This document shows positions 1 to 8,429 of a stretch of 39,991 bases of DNA, piece by piece. Position 1 is the first letter of the stretch; every line of letters starts with the position of its first letter. The position numbers and the translations under genes were made by a program. A model generated the notes under the pieces. The model did no database searches. It saw nothing but the letters and a program-made list of their open reading frames with translations, and was not told where the DNA came from. Source of the stretch: Candidatus Uhrbacteria bacterium (GTDB taxonomy: Bacteria > Patescibacteriota > Patescibacteriia > 2-12-FULL-60-25). Location of the stretch: contig JADZEJ010000005.1 of the NCBI GenBank assembly GCA_020850575.1, positions 1-39,991 on the forward strand. Reading direction: 5' to 3'.

Positions 1-207
1 AATGGCTGAGGGCTTAGAAGAAAATACTTCTTCTTTTTTACGAGCCGTAAACTGAGCAGCTTTCACAACGTCTGGCTCAGTATGAAGAGTGCTGTATACC
101 TTTTTAAGAAATGGGTTTTCTGCCATAGAGCCATGTAAGAGTTGCCGTAAATATATTAATGTATCTTTGATCAAAAGAATACTCCACTCGATATTTTCAG
201 GAAACAA
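1..207 (-). CDS. N-terminal part of a hypothetical protein (runs off window)
   Basis: An open minus-strand frame with no stop codon runs off the left edge of the window. The proposed start is the TTG at 207-205, which lies one base after the stop codon of the upstream gene. A Shine-Dalgarno-like GGAAGG sits about nine bases before it, inside the end of that gene. The 69 visible codons begin Leu/Met-Phe-Pro-Glu-Asn and contain a fairly hydrophobic helix followed by a basic stretch. No family is recognised. Tight spacing makes it the third gene of the operon led by the SpoIID-like protein. An internal ATG at 126-124 is an alternative start. Confidence 0.5.
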   Translation of the reverse strand, partial: MFPENIEWSILLIKDTLIYLRQLLHGSMAENPFLKKVYSTLHTEPDVVKAAQFTARKKEEVFSSKPSAI

Positions 208-208
208 A

Positions 209-796
209 TTAACGATCCTTCCGTAAGAAGTTTTCAAAGTGAGCCAAAATCTGTTTCTTTCTTGCAATCTGTTTCCATTGATCTAATAGATATGGATCTG
301 CTGAAGTGCGTCTACTCGCTTCAAATGCGTCTTTTTCTTGTTTTTCTGTTTGAATGAAACTCATATGGACTTGCTCATAAAAAGCATCATCAGGTTTTTG
401 ATTTTTTCCTAACGCCTGCATGCCATTCCAAATAATTTGTTGTGCCAACTCATATTCCGCTTGAAGCCTGGCACGCTCAATACGTTGCGCCTCTATTTCT
501 AATTCTGCTTCCGGCGAACGATACGTAAAAGCGGCAGGACTCTTCTGTTTTTGTTCGAATCGTTTTACTCCCTCATGGCAGGATTCAGCGAACTGTCGAT
601 ATTCTTCGTGCAGCTGCCACATTAAATGACGATAATCTTCAACATTTATTGGGCTTTCCACAAACTGTTGTGCAAGCGCACGTCTTTCGGCGATCGAATC
701 TTGTTGGTTAGGTGTGGAAGAACGATCATAAAACATGACTTTAGAGAATTCATGTTTTTTAACCAAATGATCAGGTTTTTTAAATTTCTCAGACAT
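209..796 (-). CDS. Hypothetical charged helical protein
   Basis: About 195 residues, rich in Glu, Gln, Lys and Arg, with long predicted helices (roughly residues 60-150) and no signal peptide or membrane segment, so probably cytoplasmic. The ATG at 796 is preferred over the TTG at 826. It starts four bases after the stop of the SpoIID-like gene, whereas the TTG would overlap that gene and has a badly spaced purine run. No clear Shine-Dalgarno precedes the ATG, which suggests translational coupling. It belongs to the same minus-strand operon as the SpoIID-like gene upstream and the partial gene downstream. Function unknown. Confidence 0.6.
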   Translation of the reverse strand: MSEKFKKPDHLVKKHEFSKVMFYDRSSTPNQQDSIAERRALAQQFVESPINVEDYRHLMWQLHEEYRQFAESCHEGVKRFEQKQKSPAAFTYRSPEAELEIEAQRIERARLQAEYELAQQIIWNGMQALGKNQKPDDAFYEQVHMSFIQTEKQEKDAFEASRRTSADPYLLDQWKQIARKKQILAHFENFLRKDR

Positions 797-800
797 ACGA

Positions 801-3263
801 TTATTTATATATCTGACGCAAATCAATTCCTGTATAAAAGTGCTTCAAGATTTCTTGATAATTCCTTCCTTCATTTGCCATTCCCAAAGCACCTGAAGCA
901 CTCATACCAACACCATGCCCCCACAAAGTTTTTCCATTGTCCTGAGGAACCGGAACTGTCATAAGCCAAGCATATGAACCTCCCCAAACTTCACTCCACG
1001 AACGTGTTCTACCATCAGATCGTGAAAAATATGGTGTAATTGCAAGCTTCTCTTGATAAGTCACAATCTGACCTCGTGTTGCATCCACACCGGCTACAAT
1101 TTTTGGACTACGCGCTTCAGCACCATATCCTCGATACACCTGATCATATTTGGCATCCACTGTATAAAATTCATCCGCATGTTTCGTTCCCCGTTGAACA
1201 TGGTACATCGCATAAGTTCGTGCCGCGGTTAACAATGCTTTTTGAAACTCAATCGGACTCACATCCGACGTTTCTGCTAAACCTTTTATATATGATTCAA
1301 CCAAAAGTTCATTGATAATCCAAACCCCATCCGTTGCCGGCGTATATCTAAGCTCCAACTTCGAACGGAATGTATTATCATTCGCACCCGGTAACCACGA
1401 AACCGGACGAGAAAAATCTGCTAATTCAAGTGGAGATATACCATCATCAACCACCGTCACATAATACTTTGATGATTGAGTTGTACAACGTGGTCCGTTC
1501 GCAGTATAAACCATATGAACCCTATCATACTTAACCGTCACCAACTCGCCCTGAGAAAAACGACAAACAATAGTTCCATCTTGCTGAAGTGAAAATCCTG
1601 TTTTTACTCCACGCACCTGCATTTGATCATCCGTAGTACGAAATAGTCCAACACGAATAATCGGTTCATTTGGTAAACGAGAGGTATCTCCTCCTAATGG
1701 CACAACCGGGACACTTGGCGACGATGGTCCACTACCTTGTTGCACAGTCGAATTTACTGAACCAGGTACAGAATTTTGAGCATTTGAACTCACTTCAGGT
1801 TCAATAGCGCCATCTGCTGTCACTGTAATTGGAATATCAATCAAACCATCTTCAATTGGTTGCTCATCGGCATACAAACGAAAACTTGCCGTGTACTTTC
1901 CTTTCAAGGTAGGAGCCTTTATTTTAAACTGCACAAATCCGATCTGCCCGGGAGCAGTCACTTGTTGCCCACGTACCGGTTCGACACTATTAACCCATGA
2001 TTCATCACGAACGGCACTTAACTTACCACTCAAAGTAGGTGTCACTTCTTGAAATTTCAATGACAATGTATTCCAAGTCGAAAGACCTGTATTTTTAAAA
2101 CCAAAAGTCAATTGTTGACGACCATTACCCATAAGTTGAAGCGCTTGCGTTGAACGCAACATAAGCAATGTTCGATATTGACCAGATGTAGGCGTTCCTT
2201 GTATAGCCAATCCGGAACCGGCATCTTTCGTCGCTACATATTGGTTTGGAGTTGAAACCAGAAATGGCAAAGAAACTGAACTGTTTCCTCCCATCCAAGC
2301 CGTATCTTCACTTGCTAGCTGAAACGTTTCTGTGTATGAACCTGGCGTTTCAGGCGCGCGCAATTCTAGAACAAAATGTCCTATTTGACCCGGTGTAACC
2401 GTCATTTCTTTTAAACGAGCGGCTTGAACCTCTGTTTTCCAAGAAAAATCTTTAAAAGGACTCTTTCGATTATCGGTCCCGGTGTATAAAGAAACATACG
2501 ATGTTCCATCACGTTTCCATGTTTTTATACCGGTATTTTTAAATGAAAGAGTAACCATCACATGTCCGCCTGGCTCGGTTTGCCATTCAATTCCACCCTT
2601 ATCAACTAAATCAGCTTTCCAATCAGAAGAAAAAGTAACGGGTGGCGCTGCCGGAATCGACACGCTTGTCCCAACATTCTTATCATTTGTTGTTGTGGTC
2701 TGAGAAGTATTTTCGACAATAAAATCGATTTGCGTAACAGAACCTTTAACCCAAACATTTTTACCGGCTGATAATAAAAATCGTTCACGATATTTTCCCG
2801 CTTTACTTGGCGCCTTAATCCAAAAAGAAGCCGTAGCCACCTTTCCGGGTCCAACTGATGCTTGATCGATCAAAGCTGGAACATCATCTTTTAACCAAGA
2901 TGGATGACCAAATATCGAAGAATTTCCGTATAAGTAAACCGCTGTTCCATTCAAACCAGCCGTCCATGTCTTTGTACCAACATTGGTAAAACTCACAAAA
3001 ATCTTCTTACTCTCTCCAGCCTCCAAACGAATTGTTGCTCCGGATGTCTTTGCTTCCAAAGTAGTAGCCGCAGAAACCATATTCGGTAAACTCAAAACGC
3101 CTGAACTAAGGATAGTAACGATCAAAAAAGCTTTACATGTAACAAAAAAGGATTCGCACGTCGATTTGACAAGACAAATCAACGAGCGAATCCCGCTTTG
3201 TTGTTTCTTCTCGGTTTTTCGCCAATCCAAAACAAAGGCTTGACGGTGAACCCGCTGTGGCAT
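801..3263 (-). CDS. Secreted SpoIID/LytB-domain protein with NBR1-like Ig domains
   Basis: 820 residues. A basic N-terminus is followed by a hydrophobic signal segment at about 39-66. Then come three Ig-like repeats (roughly 68-170, 205-330, 365-480). Each has the pattern N-T/V-G-x-K/S-T-W ... P-G-x-x-G/V ... A-P-x-x-x-G-x-Y, as in the NBR1-type Ig domain of bacterial surface proteins. The last ~200 residues match the SpoIID family: an N-E-L-L-V-E-S-Y-I-K-G segment, an A-A-R-T-Y-A motif, Q-V-Y-R-G, T-R-G-Q-I-V-T-Y, V-W-G-G-S-Y, and a closing G-H-G-V-G-M-S-A-S-G-A-L-G-M-A. SpoIID proteins are lytic transglycosylases acting on peptidoglycan (family knowledge). Here it is presumably an exported wall-remodelling enzyme unrelated to sporulation. 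It is the first gene of its operon, behind a good promoter at 3322-3350. Confidence 0.88.
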   Translation of the reverse strand: MPQRVHRQAFVLDWRKTEKKQQSGIRSLICLVKSTCESFFVTCKAFLIVTILSSGVLSLPNMVSAATTLEAKTSGATIRLEAGESKKIFVSFTNVGTKTWTAGLNGTAVYLYGNSSIFGHPSWLKDDVPALIDQASVGPGKVATASFWIKAPSKAGKYRERFLLSAGKNVWVKGSVTQIDFIVENTSQTTTTNDKNVGTSVSIPAAPPVTFSSDWKADLVDKGGIEWQTEPGGHVMVTLSFKNTGIKTWKRDGTSYVSLYTGTDNRKSPFKDFSWKTEVQAARLKEMTVTPGQIGHFVLELRAPETPGSYTETFQLASEDTAWMGGNSSVSLPFLVSTPNQYVATKDAGSGLAIQGTPTSGQYRTLLMLRSTQALQLMGNGRQQLTFGFKNTGLSTWNTLSLKFQEVTPTLSGKLSAVRDESWVNSVEPVRGQQVTAPGQIGFVQFKIKAPTLKGKYTASFRLYADEQPIEDGLIDIPITVTADGAIEPEVSSNAQNSVPGSVNSTVQQGSGPSSPSVPVVPLGGDTSRLPNEPIIRVGLFRTTDDQMQVRGVKTGFSLQQDGTIVCRFSQGELVTVKYDRVHMVYTANGPRCTTQSSKYYVTVVDDGISPLELADFSRPVSWLPGANDNTFRSKLELRYTPATDGVWIINELLVESYIKGLAETSDVSPIEFQKALLTAARTYAMYHVQRGTKHADEFYTVDAKYDQVYRGYGAEARSPKIVAGVDATRGQIVTYQEKLAITPYFSRSDGRTRSWSEVWGGSYAWLMTVPVPQDNGKTLWGHGVGMSASGALGMANEGRNYQEILKHFYTGIDLRQIYK

Positions 3264-3321
3264 AGAACTTTCTTGAATTATTTTTTGTTTTTAAATCGCT
3301 TTGTTGAGCAATCTATCAAGA

Positions 3322-3350
3322 AATATAGCATTTTTTTTACGAAAAGTCAA
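3322..3350 (-). promoter_or_regulatory. Promoter for the SpoIID-like operon
   Basis: On the minus strand TTGACT (3350-3345) is separated by exactly 17 bases from TATATT (3327-3322), with a TGC extended -10. The expected start near 3315 leaves a leader of about 50 bases before the ATG at 3263. Confidence 0.7.
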
Positions 3351-3384
3351 TGACAAAAAGAAGCTTTTCTGAGAAACTACGCAT

Positions 3385-4839
3385 ATGAATACCACCAAAG
3401 CACTGGCTTGGAATACCGGCGTCCAAATCGCCGGTAAAATTATCTCGACTGCTATCGGTGTTATTGTCGTCAGTTTAATGACACGATATCTCGGTACCAC
3501 CGGCTTCGGACTGTACTCAACCGCTAATTCATATTTCCAAATTTTTGCCATCATTCTCGATTTTGGTTTAAACATAACCTTGGTACAAATGCTTGGCGAA
3601 AAAGCAGGCAACGCAATTTTTGAAAATAAATTAACCAGTGCGATTTACACTCTCCGCATTATTAGCGCAGGATTTCTCCTAACAGCTGCCGCTTTCCTCG
3701 GTTTAATTTTACCCTATCCTTGGGAATTAAAACTAGCTTTTTTTGGAATCTGGGGTTCATTCTTTTTCACTGCATTAAATCAAATCGTAATCGGTGTACA
3801 ACAACGTCATCTTAAAATGCATGTCGTCGCTTTAGGTGAAGTCATCGGTCGCTTCATCTTACTTGGAGGCGTTATCTGCGCCATGCTCAATGGTTGGGGT
3901 TTGGTGGCTATCGTAAGCATTGTATCCATTGGCAGCACTGCAAATTTCCTTGTAAACATTCTAATTGCAAAAAAATACGCTTCTTTCGCATGGAATTGGG
4001 ATCCGGAATTATGGAAAATAGTTCTACACCGTTCCTGGCCAATAGGTATCTCCATTATTTTTAATTTACTTTATTACAAAGCAGACTCACTCATCTTGTC
4101 CTATGTTCGTCCGTTCAGTGAAGTTGGGGTTTATAGTGCCGCATATCGAGTGCTTGAAATACTCGTCACGCTACCGTTTATGTACTGCGGTGTTCTTTTA
4201 CCGATGATTTCAAATGCATGGGCAAATAAAAACACGAAACAATTTCAAGAACTACTTTCAAATTCATTCACCACCATGTTTTTATTAGCCGCACCGATGG
4301 TTGCCGGCACAGTCATAATCGGCGATCGTATTATGTCCTTTGTCGCAGGAAATGATTTCATAGCTTCTGGAGATATCCTTAAAATCCTCATGTTGGCCGT
4401 CGGCATGATTTTTATTGGAACTGTTTCATCTCACGCCATCGTTGCTCTCAATAAACAAAAGTACATGCTGCGCTGGTACATTATGATCGCTGTCGTTACC
4501 TGCGCAGGGTATTTACTCTTTATTCCAATTTACGGTATGTATGCAGCTGCTTGGCTAACTGTTTTTGCCGAAACCTGCGTCACCCTCGTTACAACCTTCA
4601 TCGCGCTCAAAACATCAAATACGCATATTAATCTCAATCAAACTGTAAAAATTAGTGTATGTGCAATAATCATGGCTCTCATTATCTTACCGTTTAAACA
4701 AAATCATCTCATAATCCCAATTCTTATTGGTAGTATCGTCTACGGCATTCTTATTCTTATTGCTGGAGTAATTTCCAAGGATACCATTCGTGCGATTTTT
4801 TCAATCCGTAAAGGTATCCCAACAGCGGACAATACGTAA
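3385..4839 (+). CDS. Polysaccharide biosynthesis flippase (Wzx/MOP family)
   Basis: 484 residues with about 12-14 hydrophobic helices spread over the whole length. This is the size and topology of the polysaccharide-transport (PST/Wzx) branch of the MOP exporters. The N-terminus (N-T-K-A-L-A-W-N-T-G-V-Q-I-A-G-K) and the segment T-R-Y-L-G-T-T-G-F-G-L-Y-S-T-A are typical of this family. Wzx proteins flip lipid-linked glycan repeat units across the cytoplasmic membrane. The next gene, an O-antigen ligase/polymerase, starts on the base after this stop codon, so the two are co-translated and probably act in one surface-glycan pathway. It starts divergently from the SpoIID-like operon. No clear plus-strand promoter was found in the 120 bp between them. 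Confidence 0.85.
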   Translation: MNTTKALAWNTGVQIAGKIISTAIGVIVVSLMTRYLGTTGFGLYSTANSYFQIFAIILDFGLNITLVQMLGEKAGNAIFENKLTSAIYTLRIISAGFLLTAAAFLGLILPYPWELKLAFFGIWGSFFFTALNQIVIGVQQRHLKMHVVALGEVIGRFILLGGVICAMLNGWGLVAIVSIVSIGSTANFLVNILIAKKYASFAWNWDPELWKIVLHRSWPIGISIIFNLLYYKADSLILSYVRPFSEVGVYSAAYRVLEILVTLPFMYCGVLLPMISNAWANKNTKQFQELLSNSFTTMFLLAAPMVAGTVIIGDRIMSFVAGNDFIASGDILKILMLAVGMIFIGTVSSHAIVALNKQKYMLRWYIMIAVVTCAGYLLFIPIYGMYAAAWLTVFAETCVTLVTTFIALKTSNTHINLNQTVKISVCAIIMALIILPFKQNHLIIPILIGSIVYGILILIAGVISKDTIRAIFSIRKGIPTADNT

Positions 4840-6036
4840 ATGTTCACAAAATTAATTCGATTTTTTCCATTCATCATTCCATTATATGTAATACGTTTTC
4901 AGTTTGGCCCATTTCCAACAACGTTTATTGAAATAATTCTCGGAGCTATTTTTCTTTTTTCACTAACTCCTAAACAAAAAATACTTTGGAAACAAGGTTG
5001 GATTAAAACCATCGGCTGGAGACTCCCCGTAGGACTCTGGATCATCGCTACCATTGTAGCTGTATGTATTGCAACAAATCATGTAGCAGCCTTTGGTCTA
5101 TGGCGTGCTTTTGTCCTTGAACCAATTCTGTACGTCATTCTCTTGTCCGGGTGCATCAATTCCAACGAAGAAAAAAATGAAACGCTATTCGCCCTCATCG
5201 CCAGCTCTATCTGGATCGCTATTTGGTGCATCATACAATTCACGTTCAATCTTGGCATACCGTATCCCTGGAATACCGATATCCTTCATCGTCGTGCAAC
5301 AGGACCTTTTCCTTTTCCAAATGCCGTTGCTTTATACTGTGCGCCGATTGCGGCACTTTGCATCTCCCATTTTTATATCAATAAAAAAACAAAATTCGAA
5401 ACTTATTTTTTTTCTCTTGGTTTCATTTTTTCCACCATCGCAACCATCCTTGCAAAAAGCGTTGGTGGTTTTATAGCAATTGGTACTTGTCTTTTAGTAA
5501 CTCTGCTTATCAAGCAAAAAACCAGAACTTGGACTATCAGTAGCATTGTTGTTTTAAGTCTCATTATTCTCTTAACTCCAAGCTTACGAATACCGATCAT
5601 ACGCAACCTTTCTTTTGGAGATTGGTCTGGTAAAGTCCGGCTTATTATCTGGAAAGAAACCGGAAACATGCTCGCAGATCGACCTATTCAAGGAGCGGGT
5701 TTTGGTGCCTATCCTACAGTGATTGCTCCCTATCATACAGCCAAGTGGATGGAAATTTTTCAATATCCTCACAATATAATTTTAAATGTCTGGTCAGAAA
5801 CCGGACTCCTCGGACTCTTTGCATATTCTTTCATCTGTTTCACCTGGATAAAACAATCAAAGCAAAACACTGGATATCAAGTGCTCTCCCTCTTACCACT
5901 CCTCGCCATCTTAATCCACGGCCTCGTCGATGTTCCATATTTCAAAAACGATCTCGCCTTAGTTTTCTTCGTTCTAATCATCCTAACAACATCAAATTTC
6001 AAAACATTGTTACCCTCTAAAAAAGAGCTAAGATAA
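4840..6036 (+). CDS. O-antigen ligase/polymerase (Wzy_C) family membrane protein
   Basis: 398 residues, about 10-12 membrane helices. The C-terminal half has the Wzy_C signature: a large loop with R-P-I-Q-G-A-G-F-G-A-Y, then Y-P-H-N-I-I-L-N-V-W-S-E-T-G-L-L-G-L and a final pair of helices. In this family the conserved Arg and His of the big periplasmic loop take part in transferring undecaprenyl-linked glycan to an acceptor. The ATG directly abuts the stop codon of the flippase gene (zero spacing). Its own stop codon lies inside the left arm of the inverted repeat at 6031-6140. Whether it is a ligase or a polymerase cannot be told from sequence. Confidence 0.83.
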   Translation: MFTKLIRFFPFIIPLYVIRFQFGPFPTTFIEIILGAIFLFSLTPKQKILWKQGWIKTIGWRLPVGLWIIATIVAVCIATNHVAAFGLWRAFVLEPILYVILLSGCINSNEEKNETLFALIASSIWIAIWCIIQFTFNLGIPYPWNTDILHRRATGPFPFPNAVALYCAPIAALCISHFYINKKTKFETYFFSLGFIFSTIATILAKSVGGFIAIGTCLLVTLLIKQKTRTWTISSIVVLSLIILLTPSLRIPIIRNLSFGDWSGKVRLIIWKETGNMLADRPIQGAGFGAYPTVIAPYHTAKWMEIFQYPHNIILNVWSETGLLGLFAYSFICFTWIKQSKQNTGYQVLSLLPLLAILIHGLVDVPYFKNDLALVFFVLIILTTSNFKTLLPSKKELR

Positions 6037-6140
6037 TAGGAGGAAGATTTTTTCTTTCTACGATTGTCCGAGCAAATCCAAAAAAAACAAAAAAGATGAT
6101 TGCGAGTTTCGTAGAAAGAAAAATCTTCCTAATATTATCT
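6031..6140. repeat. Long near-perfect inverted repeat (~32-bp arms)
   Basis: The left arm 6031-6063 and right arm 6109-6140 are reverse complements over about 30 of 32 positions. The left arm begins A-G-A-T-A-A-T-A and includes G-G-A-A-G-A followed by a T-tract and C-T-T-T-C-T-A-C-G-A. The ~45-base centre is A-rich. The left arm contains the stop codon of the ligase gene and the right arm ends two bases before the next ATG, so the repeat fills the whole intergenic space. It could fold as a long RNA hairpin (attenuator or processing site) or be a MITE-like insertion. Confidence 0.75.
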
Positions 6141-6142
6141 TT

Positions 6143-6610
6143 ATGCTCCCCACCATTCTCACCTTTATCGTCTCCCTCTTCACACTCTTCGGTATCCCAT
6201 GGATCGCAGATCAATCTGGATTCAAAAAAATGACTTCACGTACCTGGCTAATCATCGCCTGTTGTTTATACGCGATTTCATGGTATCTCCCACAACCACT
6301 CATTCAAGGTCAAAATACCATGTTCATGACCCATTTCATCGGCGGTGGTTTTTTTACCACGTGCATCTGGATTCACCTCTTTCATCACTGGACCGGAAAA
6401 AAATCAATCTTACTTGAACTCATCAGTATCTTCGCTCTCATTTCCATGCTTGGTGTTGCCAATGAACTTTTCGAACTTTTCATCAGTCAAATTGGACTCG
6501 TCAATCTCGATCCAAGTGATACATGGTGGGATCTCCTTGCAAATACCCTAGGAGCATATACTCTTTGGTTTTTTTACAGCATTGGAAAATCGCTCAAAGC
6601 AAAAGCTTGA
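6143..6610 (+). CDS. VanZ/DUF2238-like small membrane protein
   Basis: 155 residues with four to five hydrophobic helices. The segment N-E-L-F-E-L-F-I ... D-P-S-D-T-W-W-D-L-L-A-N-T-L-G-A-Y resembles the conserved E-x-x-Q/E ... D-x-x-D-x-x-A-N-x-x-G-A core of VanZ-like and DUF2238 membrane proteins. An H-F-I-G-G-G motif near residue 68 fits the conserved His of the second helix. The role is unknown; VanZ relatives are linked to envelope homeostasis. The stop TGA (6608-6610) overlaps the -35 box of the next gene's promoter. Confidence 0.65.
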   Translation: MLPTILTFIVSLFTLFGIPWIADQSGFKKMTSRTWLIIACCLYAISWYLPQPLIQGQNTMFMTHFIGGGFFTTCIWIHLFHHWTGKKSILLELISIFALISMLGVANELFELFISQIGLVNLDPSDTWWDLLANTLGAYTLWFFYSIGKSLKAKA

Positions 6611-6637
6611 CTATGACGTTACGTCAGCCTTTATGCT
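6607..6637 (+). promoter_or_regulatory. MerR-type promoter with central operator
   Basis: TTGACT (6607-6612) and TATGCT (6632-6637) are separated by 19 bases, the over-long spacer characteristic of MerR-regulated promoters. The spacer holds a perfect dyad TGACGT-T-ACGTCA (6614-6626). MerR-family proteins bind such dyads and realign the two boxes by bending DNA (family knowledge). The promoter drives the TipA-like regulator directly downstream, so autoregulation is likely. The expected start (about 6644-6645) falls close to a GTG at 6645. Confidence 0.8.
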
Positions 6638-6662
6638 ATAGCAGGTGATCCTTCACCTTCAT

Positions 6663-7427
6663 ATGCTTTACTCAATTCACGGTCTCGCCAGCATCGCAAA
6701 AGTCAGTGTACGTACTTTGCATTATTACGATGAAATCGATCTCCTTAAACCTTCAACCGTCACCAAAAATGGTTATCGTAAATACGGTGAAACCGAATTA
6801 TTGCATTTACAACAAATTTTATTTTTTAAAGAACTCGACATCCCTCTAGCAGAAATCCATCGTATTTTACACATGCCTCAATTCAATCTCATCGCGACAC
6901 TCCAAAATCACAAACAAGCTATCGAACAAAAAAAGAAACACCTTCACGAACTCCTAAAAACCATCGAAAGAACAATTAATAAACTCGAACGCCAAACATC
7001 TATGAAAGACACAGAACTATATGAAAGCTTCACGCCGGAACAGCAAGAGTTGTATCAAAAAGAAGCAGAACAACGATGGGGAAATACCGATGCCTTTCGT
7101 TGCTCCACCGAACGCGTCAAAAATATGTCTAAAGAACAGCTACAAGAAATCGGAAAACAAGGCATCGAATGGACGAAAAAACTATCGACCCTGATGGATA
7201 AAGATCCGGCCAGTTCGGAAATTCAAACCATGATCGCCCAACATTACAACGGACTCCGCACCTTCTATGAACCAAATCTTGAGTTATACCGCGGTCTTGC
7301 TGACATGTATGTCACCGATGCTCGATTCACTGCATTTTACGACAAGCATCACCCAGGTCTAGCAACATTCATGCAAAAAGCAATGCATGTTTTTATTAAT
7401 ATTCAACAAAACAAAACAGAAAAATAA
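6663..7427 (+). CDS. TipA-like MerR family transcriptional regulator
   Basis: About 254 residues from the ATG at 6663. The N-terminal winged HTH has the MerR hallmarks V-S-V-R-T-L-H-Y-Y-D-E-I-D-L-L-K-P and G-Y-R-K-Y. A coiled coil follows at ~85-120. A C-terminal TipAS-like ligand domain (roughly 135-250) contains E-Q-Q-E-L-Y, E-A-E-Q-R-W-G and a late H-H-P-G-L-A segment. TipAS domains bind cationic thiopeptides and other drugs (family knowledge). The frame stays open up to a GTG at 6645, but family alignment favours 6663. A leaderless GTG start cannot be excluded, since transcription should begin near 6644. No obvious target gene is attached, so its regulon may lie elsewhere. Confidence 0.85.
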   Translation: MLYSIHGLASIAKVSVRTLHYYDEIDLLKPSTVTKNGYRKYGETELLHLQQILFFKELDIPLAEIHRILHMPQFNLIATLQNHKQAIEQKKKHLHELLKTIERTINKLERQTSMKDTELYESFTPEQQELYQKEAEQRWGNTDAFRCSTERVKNMSKEQLQEIGKQGIEWTKKLSTLMDKDPASSEIQTMIAQHYNGLRTFYEPNLELYRGLADMYVTDARFTAFYDKHHPGLATFMQKAMHVFINIQQNKTEK

Positions 7428-7451
7428 ATATTTCAATAAGGCTCACCCTAC

Positions 7452-7730
7452 TTATTTAAACCATTTTTTCGCATTTGGTCGACGGTGCGGACATCCCGGC
7501 CAACAACAAGGACGACGTTTTCCTTCTAATAATTGTTTACACACTCGCTCAACATGTTCTTTACGCGTCTCTTCTTTTTTTACAGAAAGAGTCCAACAAA
7601 TCCATTCATTGCGAGCCAATGGCGTCAAACTATTCCAAGCAGCAGAAACCGCAGAAGACGCCATCAATCCCTTTCGTAAATCTTCTGGAATTGTATGCAC
7701 CACTCCGGTAGCAAGTGTTTCTTTCACCAT
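7452..7730 (-). CDS. YdeI/OmdA family protein
   Basis: 92 residues. The stretch I-P-E-D-L-R-K-G-L ... A-W-N-S-L-T-P-L-A-R-N-E-W-I-C-W ... K-K-E-E-T-R-K-E-H-V-E-R matches the C-terminal domain of YdeI/OmdA (bacteriocin-protection, OmpD-associated) proteins. A short extra tail, K-R-R-P-C-C-W-P-G-C-P-H-R-R, is Cys- and Arg-rich and could bind metal or nucleic acid. It is shorter than YdeI proteins that also carry an N-terminal domain, so it is a single-domain version. It converges with the MerR gene, with 24 bases between the stops. The biochemical role of the family is not known. Confidence 0.75.
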   Translation of the reverse strand: MVKETLATGVVHTIPEDLRKGLMASSAVSAAWNSLTPLARNEWICWTLSVKKEETRKEHVERVCKQLLEGKRRPCCWPGCPHRRPNAKKWFK

Positions 7731-7863
7731 AACAAAAAGATATCACAGTTTAAAAAAATATTGTAATCAATTTCAATCGTAGTTTCATTTCCCATTACGT
7801 AAATATCTTTTCTTTTTACGCATCTTTAATTCAGATGCAATCAATTAAATAAAATAGAAAACA

Positions 7864-7889
7864 AAAATCGATCACAATGGATCGATTTT
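7864..7889 (-). terminator. Rho-independent terminator of tRNA-Ser
   Basis: The 10-bp perfect stem AAAATCGATC/GATCGATTTT with a six-base loop is followed on the minus strand by a T-rich run. It lies four bases past the tRNA 3' end. Confidence 0.7.
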
Positions 7890-7893
7890 GACA

Positions 7894-7983
7894 TGGCGGA
7901 GAAGGAGGGATTCGAACCCTCGGTAACCTTGCGGCTACGCCAGATTTCGAGTCTGGTGCTTTCGACCACTCAGCCACCTCTCC
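7894..7983 (-). tRNA. tRNA-Ser (anticodon CGA)
   Basis: Minus-strand cloverleaf of 90 bases including an encoded CCA (7896-7894). The acceptor stem GGAGAGG pairs with CTTCTCC with one G-T. The anticodon stem CCAGA/TCTGG encloses loop CTCGAAA, giving CGA, which reads the serine codon TCG. A long variable arm (CGTAGCCGCAAGGTTACC region) and the T-loop GTTCGAATC are present. Confidence 0.95.
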
Positions 7984-7996
7984 AAAATGTGGCATG

Positions 7997-8025
7997 AATG
8001 TACCCAATAAACCCCACGAGGTCAA
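7997..8025 (-). promoter_or_regulatory. Promoter for tRNA-Ser
   Basis: Minus-strand TTGACC (8025-8020), a 17-base spacer, then TACATT (8002-7997). The tRNA 5' end lies 13 bases further on, a normal distance for a tRNA leader. Confidence 0.6.
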
Positions 8026-8099
8026 CCAAACGATAGTTTTTTTTGATTTAATACTTTCTACACAAAAATATCAAAAAAATATATTGAACAATAAAAACA

Positions 8100-8411
8100 A
8101 TGTACCTCAGATTATCCAAAAAACCTATTCCTCTTGTAAGAAATCATCGATTAAGCCATCCTGTGCATCATATGCAAATAACTTCTCTCCCAGATGCTTT
8201 CAAGCCATTCTGCATTGATGAACACGGCGTTCTCAAACCAAAAGAAGAATGTCGAGCTTCTCTCATCAATCATCTCATTTTAGATGACGGAATGGGCGTA
8301 GATGAAGCTGAAGATTTCGCAGACAAATCACTTCGCGATTCTGGACTCTGGCCAGTTCCTGATTTTACCTGGGATACTGAAGAAGACCAGGAAGAGAAAA
8401 ATATAAAATAA
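8100..8411 (+). CDS. Small hypothetical acidic protein
   Basis: 103 codons from the ATG at 8100; an ATG at 8172 would give a 79-residue version. From residue 25 on the protein looks compact and acidic (P-D-A-F-K-P-F-C, then D-D-G-M-G-V-D-E-A-E-D-F and a D-T-E-E-D-Q-E-E end). The first 24 residues are basic and may be untranslated. Neither start has a good Shine-Dalgarno. No family recognised, and no membrane or signal segment. Moderate confidence that it is real, from the protein-like composition of the second half. Confidence 0.45.
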   Translation: MYLRLSKKPIPLVRNHRLSHPVHHMQITSLPDAFKPFCIDEHGVLKPKEECRASLINHLILDDGMGVDEAEDFADKSLRDSGLWPVPDFTWDTEEDQEEKNIK

Positions 8412-8429
8412 GTTATCCACTGTTTTTAC

